Source of the DNA: Pohlia nutans
Taxonomy: Eukaryota > Streptophyta > Bryopsida > Bryales > Mniaceae
NCBI GenBank assembly: GCA_022496805.1
Contig: CM040094.1
Location: forward strand, 19,057,501-19,121,500
Direction of reading: 5' to 3'
Length of the DNA: 64,000 nt
Positions 45,478-57,065 of the stretch are shown here, one piece after another. Numbering within the stretch: position 1 is the first letter of the stretch; the number at the start of each line of letters is the position of its first letter. Below the pieces are notes generated by a model. That model ran no database searches. It was given only the letters and a program-made list of their open reading frames with translations, and had not been told where the DNA came from. The position numbers and the translations under genes were made by a program.

Positions 45478-46966
45478 ACGTATTGGTTGATTTCATCCAA
45501 GTCAGGACGGGCTTCCCAGTCAATCTGAATGTCATCAAAGAAGGGTGTTTATGACCTCAGCCGCGACAGAGTCCTCAAGCTGTACAACCGTGACCCAAGA
45601 AAAAACAATCAAAATTATAATTTAAATTACTACACTAGTAGAAAACATGGTCGAAAAGAACCGGACCCAAAATCGGCTGCGGTTCTTTTGACCACCCTGA
45701 TCTGTAGTCGCATAGCGACTCCAGATTTTTCTTTTTTGATTTACGACTGCAATTTTAGGAATTTCAGGGCGTGTAATATACCGTTGGAAAGGTCTTAAAA
45801 ATACCTTTCCAACGGTATATTACACGCCCCTAAATGATTAAAATTGCAGTCGAAAATCTAAAAAAACAAATCTGCAATCGTTTGGAGCAAAAAATCAAAT
45901 CTGCAGTCGTCAAATGGAGCAGCTCGGTACCGAGCGGCCGCTGGAGACTTGGTAACAAGCTGGCTCGCATAGCGACTGCAGATTTTTCTTTTTTGATTTA
46001 TGACTGCAATTTTAGGAATTTCAGGGCGTGTAATATACCGTTGGAAATCTCTTGAAAATACCTTTCCAACGGTATATTACACGCCCCTAAATGATTAAAA
46101 TTGCAGTCGAAAATCTAAAAAAACAAATCTGCAGTCGTTTGGAGCAAAAAAACAAATTTGTAGTCGTCAAATGGAGCAGCTCGGTACCGAGCGGCCGCTG
46201 GAGACTTGGTAACGAGCTGGCTCGCTTGTGGCGTGCCTCGCTGGGACGGCCAGTTTCACTCGGGCCAGTTTAGGACCCGGTGGGGGGGGGCGCGGTTTAG
46301 CTCTAGTGGAAATGCCCTTGGACAAGCTCTAAGTTAGTTAGTTAGAATCACAACTCGGTTTTGAGGGCGCCTCGTGACGGAGCGGGACAAGCCCGCCCCG
46401 CACTCAAAACCACTCATACTCCCGGGTCATGTAATTTGGAACTCAGATAAAAGGGACAGAGTGGTGGGACATGGTGCTGGTGCTCGCTCCCATCCAAGTG
46501 CGTTTTTTGACTCGTCACGACGTGGGGAGCAAAGTCACACTTGGCTCGAGAAATCAGTTGCAACTCACACTTAGCTCGAGAAATCACAGAGATTACGAGA
46601 AGGAATGGGACAAGTCACAACAAAATGGGACAGTTCGCGCGGTCAGGAGCCGGGTCGTGATGACGAGTTGCCACCACGAGCTCGGTAACGAGCTGGCTCC
46701 CTCCCGAGGCACGCACCACCCCGGGACTCCATGGGACTCCCACTGTCCTATTCGCCACGCACCCCTCGTACGTAGACACCCCGGGACGCACCGTCACGCA
46801 CCGTCACCACTCGACTCCCACTGTCCCACTCGCCACGTACACACCCCGGGACTCCATAGGACTCGTCATGCACAACTCGTACTCCGTCACGCACCACTCG
46901 TCTCGCACCACACGCACCACTCGTACTCGTCACGTACCACTCATCACGCGTCACACGTCACGTGTC

Positions 46967-48075
46967 ATTGAAGTGAAAGGCTGACGTTCCACTTGGTTCC
47001 GAATTCGACTCGCATAGGCCTGATAAGATATCTATCTCGCGCCCACGTGTGCAAACGAGGTCTAGTAGGACCTCAACCGTAATCATTGATTCTCCTACTT
47101 CACTATAAGCCTCTCCGACCGACTCTCTCGTCCCAGAAGTTCCAAGACAGATGACCGCCGCCACTCCTACGAGGAAGGCGCACCACGTTACTGCAGTTCA
47201 AGAAACCGCCTGCGACGAAACTGAATGACATATCGCTCGACTGCCACCTAAATCCGCAAAGGCCTGCTTTGCCCAACAAGCTGTGACGAAGAAGAAGTGT
47301 ACAGCTCGTATAGTTCAGGATGGAAAGAGCACTGCTGCACCAACGTACACGGGCATGATGAATAATTATCGGAAGAACAAGACGGAGTGCATGCAATTCT
47401 TCTTCTGCAAAGATGATATTGAGAGATGTGTGAAGGGGACCCGTCGAAAGTGGGCTATATCTAGGCCTGAAGTCCCGGACATCTGGCCTGTCAAGATCGG
47501 CACTAATCTAACCCGGAAGGAGGTGTTGCAATTAGAAGATGCTCGGTTCCGTCTTCCCCAACGCGAAGATATCTCACCAAGGAGGCTCTTCACTGATCAG
47601 CACCTTCCTGTGGACCTGGCTGCGTATGTTACCCCAGCGTACCCGGATGAGTTCCCAAAACGGAGGTCCGGCAAGAACATCCGTCGCAATATGAAGGCGC
47701 CCACAACGCGCCACTCCAATAATTTGTGCTTCCGCCCTCACTCTAAAGGGCCAAGTTCAAAAGGTCAGCATGATCCCAGCTCCAGCCCTCGGATGCATCG
47801 TCACCCTTGATTTCGGCACTCCACCAACTGTTCAGCAATACTATTTGACTATATCTCAGTTGCCGGCCTGCACCTGCCCTTATTTCAAGGAGATGGCCAC
47901 CAAGGCTCTCGGAAAGCGTGGCCACTGGGCCAATTGCAAGCATCTTTACTTTGTCTTCATTGAAGTATGTGGTCTTGATTCCGAGGTAGACTACTTCATC
48001 CACGCTCCCAGTTTCAGTTTCAATGAAGTGAAGCGCATCCACCAAAGTGGACTCTTGGCCCCCTTGACTTCTTAG
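46967..48075 (+). pseudogene. transposase C-terminal fragment of MULE-B'
   Basis: It is the same fragment as 27483-28594, with the same frameshift and SWIM finger. The conserved 23-nt motif follows on the minus strand at 48139-48161. Confidence 0.85.
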
Positions 48076-48388
48076 GATATGGCATTCCTAGGGGCAATTA
48101 TTGATGTTTTTTGATTATGATGACCAGAATTGATTTTGGTAGTGAGACTAAAAGGGCCACTATTTCTCTTACGAGTTTTATGTGTACGGTGCATGTATTA
48201 CTTCCACTCTTCATTTTGTGATTTCTACCCTAAACCCTAAACCTACCCTAACTTTGGTATCTTCCTGAGTCAACCCTAATACTCTAAGCTTCTACTCCGT
48301 ATATCACAATGGTACTATATTTTCTTTCCCTTGCAATGCCTTGATACGAGACCGTTCTGGCAATATTTTTCACTTCTCCATGGCCCAT

Positions 48389-48565
48389 TCCGCGGTCATA
48401 GGGGATAAATATTCCGTGGTAATGGGTCCCTACAATTCCTAAAAATAGACGAATATTCGAATATTTTCTAAATTTAGTGTATTTGACGAAGTCAAACCGG
48501 ATCTCACCGCTCTAAATTCTATGCCTCACTGCTCACCGCTCACCGCTCACAAACTAGCGTCGTTG
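48389..48565 (-). repeat. MULE-B' transposase-side end
   Basis: TCCGCGGTCATAGG is at 48389-48402, CACCGCTCACCGCTCAC units at 48530-48550, and the terminal TAGCGTCGTTG ends at 48565. Confidence 0.78.
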
Positions 48566-49668
48566 CCTTTAGCAATATCGTCTCGGTAAGCCGCGACTTT
48601 GACAGGGTGGTCGTGAGTTCCAAAATGAACACAAGCTCGAGTCATGCTGTTTTTTCCTAGGACGTAATATATTTTTGCATCGCAGGTTGCAAGACAGGAG
48701 GGAGGAACTTTACAGCATTTGCAAACAAGGGTGGAGCCCTTGGGAGGATTAGTTCCCACGTCAAAAACAAATGAAGATACGCCATCCCATTCAGTTTCGT
48801 TAACAGCAGTCGTGCGGTGAACGCAGGTTAGAAAATCGCAGTCGACATTTTCACATCGTAAATGACCACAACAATAGGAGGTACGGAATATCATCCCAAA
48901 ATCATTGACAATGTTGGACATGTGAGTACGAGTCCACACATGCCCATCATAGTGTTTGTCCATGCCACGGAGTTGCTTCGCTCTGTTGGATCCTGAAGAG
49001 GATCCCAAGTGAAGGAACTCAAAGATGACATCGCCATTGTATTGGGGTGGCAAGAACTCGACTCGTTTGACAGAGGTAGAGTTGTAGTCAAATTTTTTGA
49101 ATATATTCCTAGAACCCTTTCTAGCACATAGCAATTTCAGGCACTCTACGACACTTTGTTTTGGTGACAGAGAAGACGGTGTAGGCTGCTTACTAGTGGA
49201 TGGACAACTGCCTGCAGAAGTTTGGAGATTAGGCTGAGAAGGGGGAAGGTGGGGATCGTGTTCTACATTCTCTGGGACGTCATCATCACTAAGTTCATAG
49301 ATTGTATCTAAAGCTGGCTCAATTTTCACTCAGCCTGGCATGGTGGTTTGCACAGTGCAAGTGGATGACTCCCTTGGAGTCAAGAGTTCGGTAGATGCAC
49401 CCATAAGGCTTTCGGATAGACCATAAGCTCTATACCTACTTGCCTTAAGTAACGACACTCTTCCATCTTCAGTAGTGGTTGGGAGCTGCCTAATGGTGTG
49501 TGTAAGCAGACCAGATTCAGCATCAAATACCTCTTCGTCAACGTGCACCGTTGCTGCAAGAAATTGAAACGTTAGACTAAGACTGAATGCAGAAACAACT
49601 GCTACTCCATTCTCCCCTAGCGGGAAGGAAGTAGGGACGATTGCTCCTTCGACACGAACGACTGCCAT
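48566..49668 (-). pseudogene. MULE-C transposase, N-terminal part
   Basis: It starts MAVVRVEGAIVPTSFPLGEN at 49668, parallel to MULE-A (MASISVRGDEVPLVLPVGET). One TGA (49330-49332) interrupts it. The region continues as an acidic linker, then FLPPQYNGDVIFEF, GMDKHYDGHVWTRT and a cysteine-rich stretch GHLRCENVDCDF..CKCCKVPPSC, probably a zinc-binding N-terminal domain. MULE-B' cuts the gene at IAKGN. Confidence 0.82.
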
Positions 49669-50161
49669 GCTCTACTCTTGGGGAAGTGTAAATTCAACAC
49701 ATTCAATGCAATCCGGAATGAGAGTGAGCATTTGGGAAATTAGCGCTTAAATCTACATGTGTGTTTCTGGATCTCTATACCCTAAACCTAGATGTCCGTT
49801 TTTGTAGATAGATATAATTGTAGGATGCAGCTACTGCCTTTGGAAAACCACTGTGATTGGAAGTAGCCGTCCGAACTCTGACAGATATCTAAAAACATTT
49901 GCACGGATGCTGCACGAGGAGCACGATGGCAAGTTGATACAAAAGTCTGCACTCAGGATTAGACTCTCTTAAAGAATGAATGATTCTTACCTCAATATTA
50001 GGCGCTCGTATATTTGAATTCCCTGTGTTAGTCTAACGCACCCTAAACCAAGCTGACATGTTCTTAGCATTCTGTCAATAGTAATTATTCAAAACTAAAG
50101 TCAGAAATGGCTAGTGCCGGTTCAAAGCTGTTAACTGCATGAACAATGGGAGTTATTCATT
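49669..50161. promoter_or_regulatory. probable bidirectional promoter of MULE-C
   Basis: This 493-bp non-coding gap lies between the divergent start codons of the transposase (49668) and the partner gene (50162). It is AT-rich and includes ACCCTAAACCTAG near 49778, a telo-box-like motif. Core promoter elements cannot be assigned with confidence. Confidence 0.45.
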
Positions 50162-53100
50162 ATGCCTAGAGAGGCCCAGAAGAGAAGACGAAAGAGTAGT
50201 GTCAGGTTTAGTAGTAGAAAGCAATTGATGCGAAGCAAGATGAAGTTGAGGAGTGGAAGTACTCAGGAACCTGCAGAGGTGGACACGCAAAGAGTTTTGG
50301 ATTATGGCAACATTGTGTCTGAGCGGGAGCTGGAGACAATTCTAGAGACAAACTTTGAGACGTCCAGACAACAACCTCCACAACAAAGCGATCAACCAGA
50401 CATCTGTGAGGACGAGGAAAGTGATTCGGAGGAAGAGTCACATGATGTCGAGGTAATATTGTGTTGTTTATGTAAGCAGTCGGAGCTATCATTTTGCGTC
50501 TTCAAGTAAACTCCAATGACACTAAGTTTTGTATGCTATCTATGGACTATTTTTTTAAGAGAACAATGTTTACTATCGATTAGCGCCTCGACGACTACAT
50601 TGTCCAAAAATCATAATATATATATATTTTTTGGCCCCTGGACTTTATCCTAGCCTTTACATTTCAGCCCCTGGCCTTGCCTGAGTCTTCAAGTTCTAGA
50701 ACACCGGCTTGCTTGCCATCGAAACCATGGTCTGGCGTTGGTCCTCGTGAGGTGGGCCCTAGCCCTCTTAGGGTTTTCGAATCGCCCTCGTCTATTGCAC
50801 TGACCCATCGCAGTGCTCACTTAGGCTTGTCCATACGAGCTCTCCATCGTGGTTGCTCCTGGCCCTTGCCGGCTGCTACACATCTGTATCCAGGCCCTCG
50901 TCTCCATCTTCTGGGTCTCGATTTTCTCGTGTTTTCCGCAGCGTTTGTTTGTCTCTCCTCGACAATCAGTATCCTCACTACCGTAGACACGCTCAGGGTT
51001 TGCTCTCTTCCCTCAACACTAGAATTACACCTCCTCTACATTCAATGCTTTTGATTAATTACTTAGAAGAACACCGCCCATTGATTGATAAACTAGTTGG
51101 TACTAGTGTCTCAGCATTTTGTATATTGTATTCAGCAGATGGAGAGCGCACCAAAAGGTGATGGTCAAGGGAATGAGGAAAATGCTGGTGGACAAATTCA
51201 GGAGGACTCAGTCATGGAGGAATTGGAGACGGGGACCTCAGTGGAGAATAAGATCACGGCCATCGGTACTCAGCGTGTGCAACCAGGTATGGATGCTCAC
51301 CCATCTGCATGACTGCAAAATGCCCTTAGAGTACGTGTTTGTTATTCTAGAACTCGCTGACCTTAAGTCTGAAAGCCCTAAACCTATCCAAACCTTTAGC
51401 ACCGGCTGAGTCTAAGCATCATTTCATGAACCCTAGTTCAAAGACAGTGGACAGTGGGTTGTGAACTTGCTTTGTGGATGAGGCTGAGGCTGAGGCTGAG
51501 GCTTGAAGTTGTCTCGTAATCCCAACCTTGACCTGGGTTGTGAACTTGCTTTGTGGAAGAGGCTGAGGCTTGAGTCTGAGGCTGAGGCTTGAGGCTGTCT
51601 CCTAGCCTCAAGAAATTCAGTGTACTACTTAGCTGAGGTTGTCTCCTAGCCTAATAAAATTCAGTCTACAGCTTAATCGAGGGTGCTCCAGTACTGAATG
51701 GTACCCAAGCCGGTACCGGCTTACCCCCGATCAGGGAAATTAGTGTTCAAGTTATTTTAGTGTTTAAATTATTTTTGAGGATGTCTCCAAGGTCAAAATG
51801 CACCCAGCCGGTACCAGCTTGCCATGAGCATGGCAACTTATCTTCAATTATTCAGAAATCTAGATTAAAAGTATCTTAGAACACCTTAGCTGAGGATGAC
51901 TAAACATTACCTTGGGCTGTCTCCTAGCTTCAAGTGTACCCAGCCGGTACTTAGGCTGAATCCAGTGTACCTTAGCCTGTCTCTTGCTTCAAGTGTCTCG
52001 AGGACTCAGGATGTCTCGAATGCACTCCACAAATGTACTACAGTACACAAATGTACCCTAGCCAGTTTAGGCTTACCCCCGGTGATGGCAGTTTTTGTTC
52101 AAAGTAATTTAGAACACCTTAGCTGAGGATGTCTTCTAGGTGAAAATGCACCCAGCCGGTACGGGCATACCTCCGAGCATGGCAAATTGAGCTCAAAGAA
52201 ATTCAATGTACACCTTAGCTTTGGATGTAGAGTTGCCTCACTAGTACCCAGACTTAGAGCCTTAGGCTGCTACACATGTGTACCCAGCCGGTACCGGCTT
52301 GCCCCAGGGCGTGGCATATTTAATTCTAAAATTCAAAAAATCGTGGATTCAAAGTAATTTACAACATCTTAGCTGAGGATGACTACAGCTTAACTTAGGC
52401 TCTCCTAACCCAACCTTGGCTTAGTATGCCTCGAGTGTACCTTAGGCTGTCGGCTTGCCTTGTGGACTCAGGCTGTCTCATGGATTCAGATGTCTCGAAT
52501 AAACCCAGCCGGCACCGGCTGCCCCCGAGCTTGGCAAATTTATAAAAATAATTTAGAGTTTCACCATAGCTTAGGCTGTCTCCTTGCTTCATGTGTACCC
52601 AGCCTTTGAGCCTTAGGCTGCATCAAGTGTACCCAGCCGGTACCGGCTGCATCCGAGTTTGGCAATTCTAGTTCAAAAATTTGAGACTACACCTTAGAAC
52701 CGGCTGTCACCTAGCCTGAACTGTCTCGTGGATTCAGTGAGTCTCCATGCCCTCGGTGTACCCAGTCGGTGCCGGCTTGCCCTAGAGCTGGCAATTTTCC
52801 TTCATGACAAAAGGAGATCTTGGACTCAAAGCCTGTCTCCAAGCCTCATGTGACTAGAAGCCGGTACCGGCTACCCCCGAGCAAGGCAATTTTGAGTTCC
52901 AAACATGATGGACTCAGCCTGTCTCTAAGCATCGATTGTTCCCAGCCGGTACCGGCTTGCCCCAGAGCTGGCAATTTTTCTTAATAAAAAAACAAGATCC
53001 TTGACTCAAAGCTTGTCTCCAAGCCTTATGTGACTAAGCCAAGTATGTCAGTGTACTGTGGAACACACGTGTTACTGAACACACGTGTTAGTCAGTTCAT

Positions 53101-53758
53101 AGATTGTCATTGCTCCTTAACTAACTTTCCTTTACCTGTGATTTTATAGAACAATCGCAAATGGATACGAATGGTGAGATACACGAAAATATAGAAAAAG
53201 ACCTTGAAGGTGATATTCTATAACATTCTTTATCCACATTTCATGTCAAAATTTCTCCTTTGAAATACTAAATTTTGAGAATTTACTATTTTGAAGGTGA
53301 TTCTGGTGACCTTGGCGAACGTATGCAAGAAGAGCGGCTGTGTGAACAAGACGTTCATTCCCAGCTCAATTCAATTCTGCTGAGTGAGACTCCTAATACA
53401 CGATCTCGAATCGAGAGGCTTCGGTTCCAACCTCGTCACAAGTCTCGCTTGCTGATTCTCCTTTGTAGAATGGTATGCCTTCCTGTTGTGAGACCGTTTC
53501 TCAAAAACGATGTCATGAAGCTAGCATCCCACTTTATAAAAAATGGATACATGGAAGGTAACGGTGTGTTCTATGTGGCTTCTGAAGACAACGACGGTAA
53601 GACCAAAAATGTCACTCCAGAAATTAAATCATCTTGGAGTCACCATTGGATTAGTGTCAACGATGAGTTCGAATCCATGCTTGCTGCAGATCCCATCCTC
53701 AGTGTGTTCTGTGGAAAAATGTTCGATGTCTGGGATGGAAACCATAGAGTCCAGGCTT
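50162..53758 (+). pseudogene. partner gene of MULE-C: N-terminal half with DGNHR motif
   Basis: Predicted exons 50162-50452 (MPREAQKRRRKSS, a basic nuclear-signal-like start, then acidic), 51139-51286 (MESAPKGDGQGNEE; parallel to ESAPETKGQ in MULE-A exon 3), 53150-53209 and 53297-53758, with consistent phases. The last exon has VCLPVVRPFLKNDVMKLASH, GVFYVASEDNDGK and CGKMFDVWDGNHRVQA, parallel to MULE-A exon 4 (VVMPMVRPTLQCD, CVFYVS, GKMFFICDGNHRRIA). The frame is open with no stop. MULE-X then cuts the gene four codons after DGNHR; the methyltransferase-like half would lie beyond the window. Alternative starts in the first exon are possible. Confidence 0.6.
51410..53090 (+). repeat. degenerate tandem array with AGCCGGTACCGGCT palindromes
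   Basis: The intron between 51287 and 53149 holds about ten units spaced 80-200 bp apart, each with CCCAGCCGGTACCGGCTTGC or a near variant (about 51706, 51804, 51946, 52152, 52285, 52507, 52636, 52772, 52855 and 52944), followed by a GAGC.TGGCAA phrase and CTTAGGCTGTCTC phrases. The 14-bp core is a perfect palindrome in at least six units. A GAGGCTGAGGCT microsatellite is at 51477-51600. It occupies the intron that, in MULE-A, holds the unrelated 540-bp satellite. Confidence 0.8.
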
Positions 53759-53936
53759 CAACGACGCTACCGTGCCAGCGTAGAATGGAGAGCGTAAGAG
53801 CGGAGAGCGCTGATTTGGAGAGCGTAGAGCATACAATCTTAATAAATTAAATTTTAGACGATATTTTTAGAAAAAATAATTCTAAAAATAGATTTTTAAC
53901 TATTTATAGTAAATTTGTGTGACCTATGACCGCTGG
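53759..53936 (+). repeat. MULE-X left end: TIR, GAGAGCG units, subterminal motif
   Basis: The first 14 bases equal the transposase-side TIR of MULE-A. The heptamer units are GAGAGCG rather than the GTGAGCG of MULE-B. The motif CCTATGACCGCTGG lies 164 bp in. 53937-54249 is AT-rich and non-coding. Confidence 0.75.
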
Positions 53937-54249
53937 CCCTAAGAACGTGTGTTTGCAGCAAAGAATGTAAAATTTGCAGTCAATCTGGAAAACGATGGGC
54001 AAAACAGTATAAATGGATATAATTGGTCTAACATATAGTAGAATTTTATTTAAGTATTTTTGCGAACAAATGATGAACCTGTTAAAATAAGTAGGCAATA
54101 ACTCCAATCAACCACAACTTATACTGTTGTACTTTGTAATAGAGATCTGGGATTCTACTATCCCCCTAAACAGCAAAACAACCCCAGCAGTCCATTAACC
54201 AGTCTTTGATTTGGGGTTACTGGGCCACGATAAAACATGGCATCTAGCA

Positions 54250-56420
54250 CTAAGGAATCTTGATAATCCCAGCAGCTACGAGAATCTGCTGGACCTCGTC
54301 CATGCTTAGAGTTGGGGCATGGATGAAAGTGTCCACTTTGTAGTCTAGCTTGCAAAGGAAGCGAAAGACATAGTAAAAGTGCTTGCAGTTGATGTACATA
54401 CCACGCCTTCCAATTGCAGAAGAAGTCATGCTGTGATAATGCGGGCATGTACAAGCTGGAAAATTGCAGAGAGTGATGTTGTAAGTGTTCGTAGTCGGCT
54501 CGACTCCAGATTGTAGGACAACGATCGCTCCTAGACCCGGATACGGAAGGAGGTTCACTCCGACAATTGTTGCCTTGACGTTGCGGGCGCTCTCCCATTG
54601 GTTTCTGTGAGCTTCTCCGGGCGCTTTGGGGTTGCGGCGCACGCTCTTGCTGCTCCGAATGGTGGGGACACGATCAGAATTCGGAGGTTTCGGATGAGTC
54701 CACAATACTGCCTCAAAGAGCTTAGATCCTGCGAAGAGGCGCCGTGGCGAGAGCGGAGTCGTAGATTGAAGGTGGAAACCAGCCTCTAGGAGCTCCAAGA
54801 TCTCGTGACAGGACAGATCGGTCCCAGTTAGGACTGGCCAAACATCAGGGATCTCCGGACGCGTTATAACAAACCCACGCTTAGGACCCATTACGCACCT
54901 TGCAATTTGGTCCGGACAGAACCAGAAGTCTTCTGTGTCGCTTCCTTCAGCGCGAAACTTTTTTTTGAGGCCTCTGTAGGTAGGAGCTGCAGTTGCTTTG
55001 CCTCCCCTGACGATGAGCATCTGGCACTTGGAATTGTTATTTGCCTGTACTGCATGACATCGTTTTTTGGACTTCTGCGTTATCCTCGCAATGTGCCATT
55101 TGGTCACATCGCAGTCTGTTTCCAAAACGTGTGACGTGAAGGGTACAAGAGCTTCAGAATCAAGTGTCTCCTGTGCAGTTTGGCGGGCAGCAGCTGAACA
55201 AGTCTGGACGCGCGGGTGCGAGAAGTTTACCTTGTCTGGACGATGGGAGTCACCTTCTGAACCAATCGGCATGTCCAACTTCCTCTTCGTGGAACCAAAA
55301 ACCTCCTCGCCTTCTAGATGCGGTTCACAGTTGCTAAAAATCTTCACCCCCGGGCATTTCAACAAGTGCATCAGCTATCTTCTTTCCATCCTGTGATTGC
55401 AAAGCTCGCTTAAGTTTCAAGTCATGTTTAGAAGGTCCTTTTCCAGACGCCCCACCACACAAGTACAAACGATAGTTGGTCATTTGCATGAAGGCGCGGG
55501 CCCAGTCGTCGGTGGTTGCTACGAAGAGGTCAGATCCGCGATTGCCCGAAGACTGCAGCCATCTATTGTGAACAGTTTCTGCCAGATTGCAAGTTGGGAT
55601 GTCCGCGAGTTCATCTGGAGTAAGGTTCTGGACAGAAAAGAGGAAGACAAACATCAGAGAGAATAAACACAATATAAATCCTATGCCAAGATCACACGGT
55701 ATTGAGATAGTCGTAGCCAAAGGAAAAGTAGAATGTGAGAGTTGAAGATAATAGAAGGCCATACCGTTTCCATAAATCCTCCCCACTGGCGATAGCGGAA
55801 ATGCCAAAAGGCCAACCAATCCTCTAGTTCCCGGATTGCATCTTCAGTTGCAGCTCCTGAAGAATACCACAAAGCCCGAAGCTTTTGATACATCAAATCC
55901 GCCTCAGCCATCGAGGTAGCATCCTTGTACTCTCTGCACAACCTGATGTGCTAGTTCCAAAAGCTTTTTGCAATTAGCTTCTCCGTATGCTTGTATATGC
56001 TAGTAGACCAGTGAAACAAGCACGTCCTCTCCCGGTCCACCATAACCACGGATGGGTCTCCAGATCCATAAACAATGCGTACCGCATTGAAATTAGCTTG
56101 TGCACTATCGCACATGAATCCTTTGAAATTTGGGTCAGGAACACCATTTCTAGCCATCACTTTGTTTAGGCATTTCCAGAAAATGACTTGGCCATCCATA
56201 CCTTCGGTCTGCATGTCACAAACCGCAATTGTCATGACTGTGCAGTACGTAGAATCGTAGACGTGACAAGCCAGTGTTGTCCAAGGCTTTACTCGCTTCA
56301 CGTGGTCGAACATAATGAAGCAATTCTGAAGGTCTCCTCCCGGCAGCATTCGGCGCACGAGGTCAACTCCACTACCGGGACCGTCCACAAGCATCTTGAA
56401 CAGGTACACTTTGTCTTGTA
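54250..56420 (-). pseudogene. MULE-X transposase, N-terminally truncated
   Basis: It reads from 56409 (YLFKMLVDGPGSGVDLVRRM) through CHVYDSTYCTVMTIAVCD, GFMCDSAQANFNAVRI and ERTCLFHW, so both visible aspartates and the C-x2-H are kept. One stop (W-N-stop, CAG to TAG) is at about 55952. The intron sits after GGFMETV (about 55763) and ends before NLTPDELADIPTCNLAETVH. A frameshift lies near 55335. The C-terminus has CTCPHY..NCKHFYYVF and APTLSMDEVQQILVAAG. It is closest to MULE-A among the copies. The N-terminal zinc region is lost at the 56420 break. Confidence 0.88.
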
Positions 56421-56640
56421 AGGCCTTATTCGTTAAAATGAGACAAATTGTAGTCTCATTTTAATCTCGTCTATATTTAGACGAGAGGAAGGGTTCATTA
56501 AATTGAGACATTTCAATAAATTGAGACTTTTAAATGACAAAGTACATTTGTAATTACTATTTTGCGACTTTAGATCATAAAATGGGTTCATTAAATTGAG
56601 ACATTTCAATAAATTGAGACTTTTAAATGCCAAAACACAT
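56421..56640. repeat. AT-rich repeats at the break in MULE-X
   Basis: A hairpin-forming stretch (AATGAGAC..GTCTCATTTTAA, then CTCGTCTATATTTAGACGAG) is followed by two copies of GGTTCATTAAATTGAGACAT about 99 bp apart (56486 and 56585). It may be the end of the element that carries the 57512-59789 gene; no terminal repeat partner was found. Confidence 0.45.
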
Positions 56641-56839
56641 TTGAAATTATTATTTTTAGATTCATGGAGTAGGATGCCACAACAATGAACCTTTGAAATA
56701 TTCCATCTCATTCGAACCTCCATAAAACACAAATTCAAAGTAATTAATACCATTGCCATACAATAAGCCGGATCTATCCTTCTACATAAAAGAAGTATAG
56801 AAAATAATCAGACAACACCAACAGACGTAGTACATTAAA

Positions 56840-57065
56840 AGAGGGGGGGTAGTGGTGAAAACCACTGCTAGCCACTCTTTCAAATCACTAGCTTAGCTTG
56901 TCTCAGGGGATAGGTGGGGCTGGTTGGTTGGTACAACTTTCCTGCCATAATAACTCACTAGCAGCACCAAGCCATGTGTATCACGCCACTGCTCAAACGA
57001 GCCCAATAGGTTTCGAACCCGGACCACATAACTGTGATACAACGCTCTTCACCAACCAACCAAAG
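56840..57065 (-). mobile_element. possible tRNA-derived SINE
   Basis: On the minus strand GGTCCGGGTTCGAAACC (about 57011-57027) is a good RNA polymerase III B box. TTGGTTGGTGAAGAGCG about 40 bp upstream resembles an A box and D arm. No acceptor-stem pairing or CCA-adjacent structure is seen, so it is not an intact tRNA gene. The ends are uncertain; GGTTGGTTGGT and its inverse flank the unit. Confidence 0.4.

Larger units (their letters stand above)
43346..48565. mobile_element. MULE-B': inverted, near-identical copy of MULE-B inside MULE-C
   Basis: Ends are CAGGAATGCTATTCTGTGAG at left and, read inward, CAACGACGCTAGTTTGTGAG at right. It is 5.2 kb. It matches MULE-B along its length except that it lacks copia-2, lacks about 177 bp holding motif IV of the partner gene, and lacks about 45 bp of the GTGACGCGTGACG repeat. 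Flanks (ACTTCAAG and CCTTTAGCAA) show no target duplication. Confidence 0.92.
40479..53758. mobile_element. MULE-C: two-gene MULE, split by MULE-B' and cut by MULE-X
   Basis: The left end lies near 40479 (CAGGACGAGGATAGTGTGCG, diverged), followed by GGAGCGG/GTGAGCA units to about 40530. CCTATGACCGTGGA is at 40634-40647. The transposase gene runs leftward (49668 to 41023, interrupted at 43346-48565). The partner gene runs rightward from 50162 and is interrupted at 53759 by MULE-X. The right end is not in the window. The gap between the two start codons is 493 bp, so the promoter is probably shared and bidirectional. Confidence 0.75.
53759..56420. mobile_element. MULE-X: transposase-side part of another MULE
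   Basis: The left end is CAACGACGCTACCGTGCCAG at 53759, inserted in the partner gene of MULE-C. GAGAGCG-type units follow (53783-53828) and CCTATGACCGCTGG is at 53923-53936. A transposase gene runs toward this end. Homology breaks at about 56420 next to unrelated DNA. The partner side is not seen. Confidence 0.75.

Noticed and set aside
56990..57065. tRNA gene
   Set aside because: The B box is good, but acceptor and anticodon stems do not form a cloverleaf.
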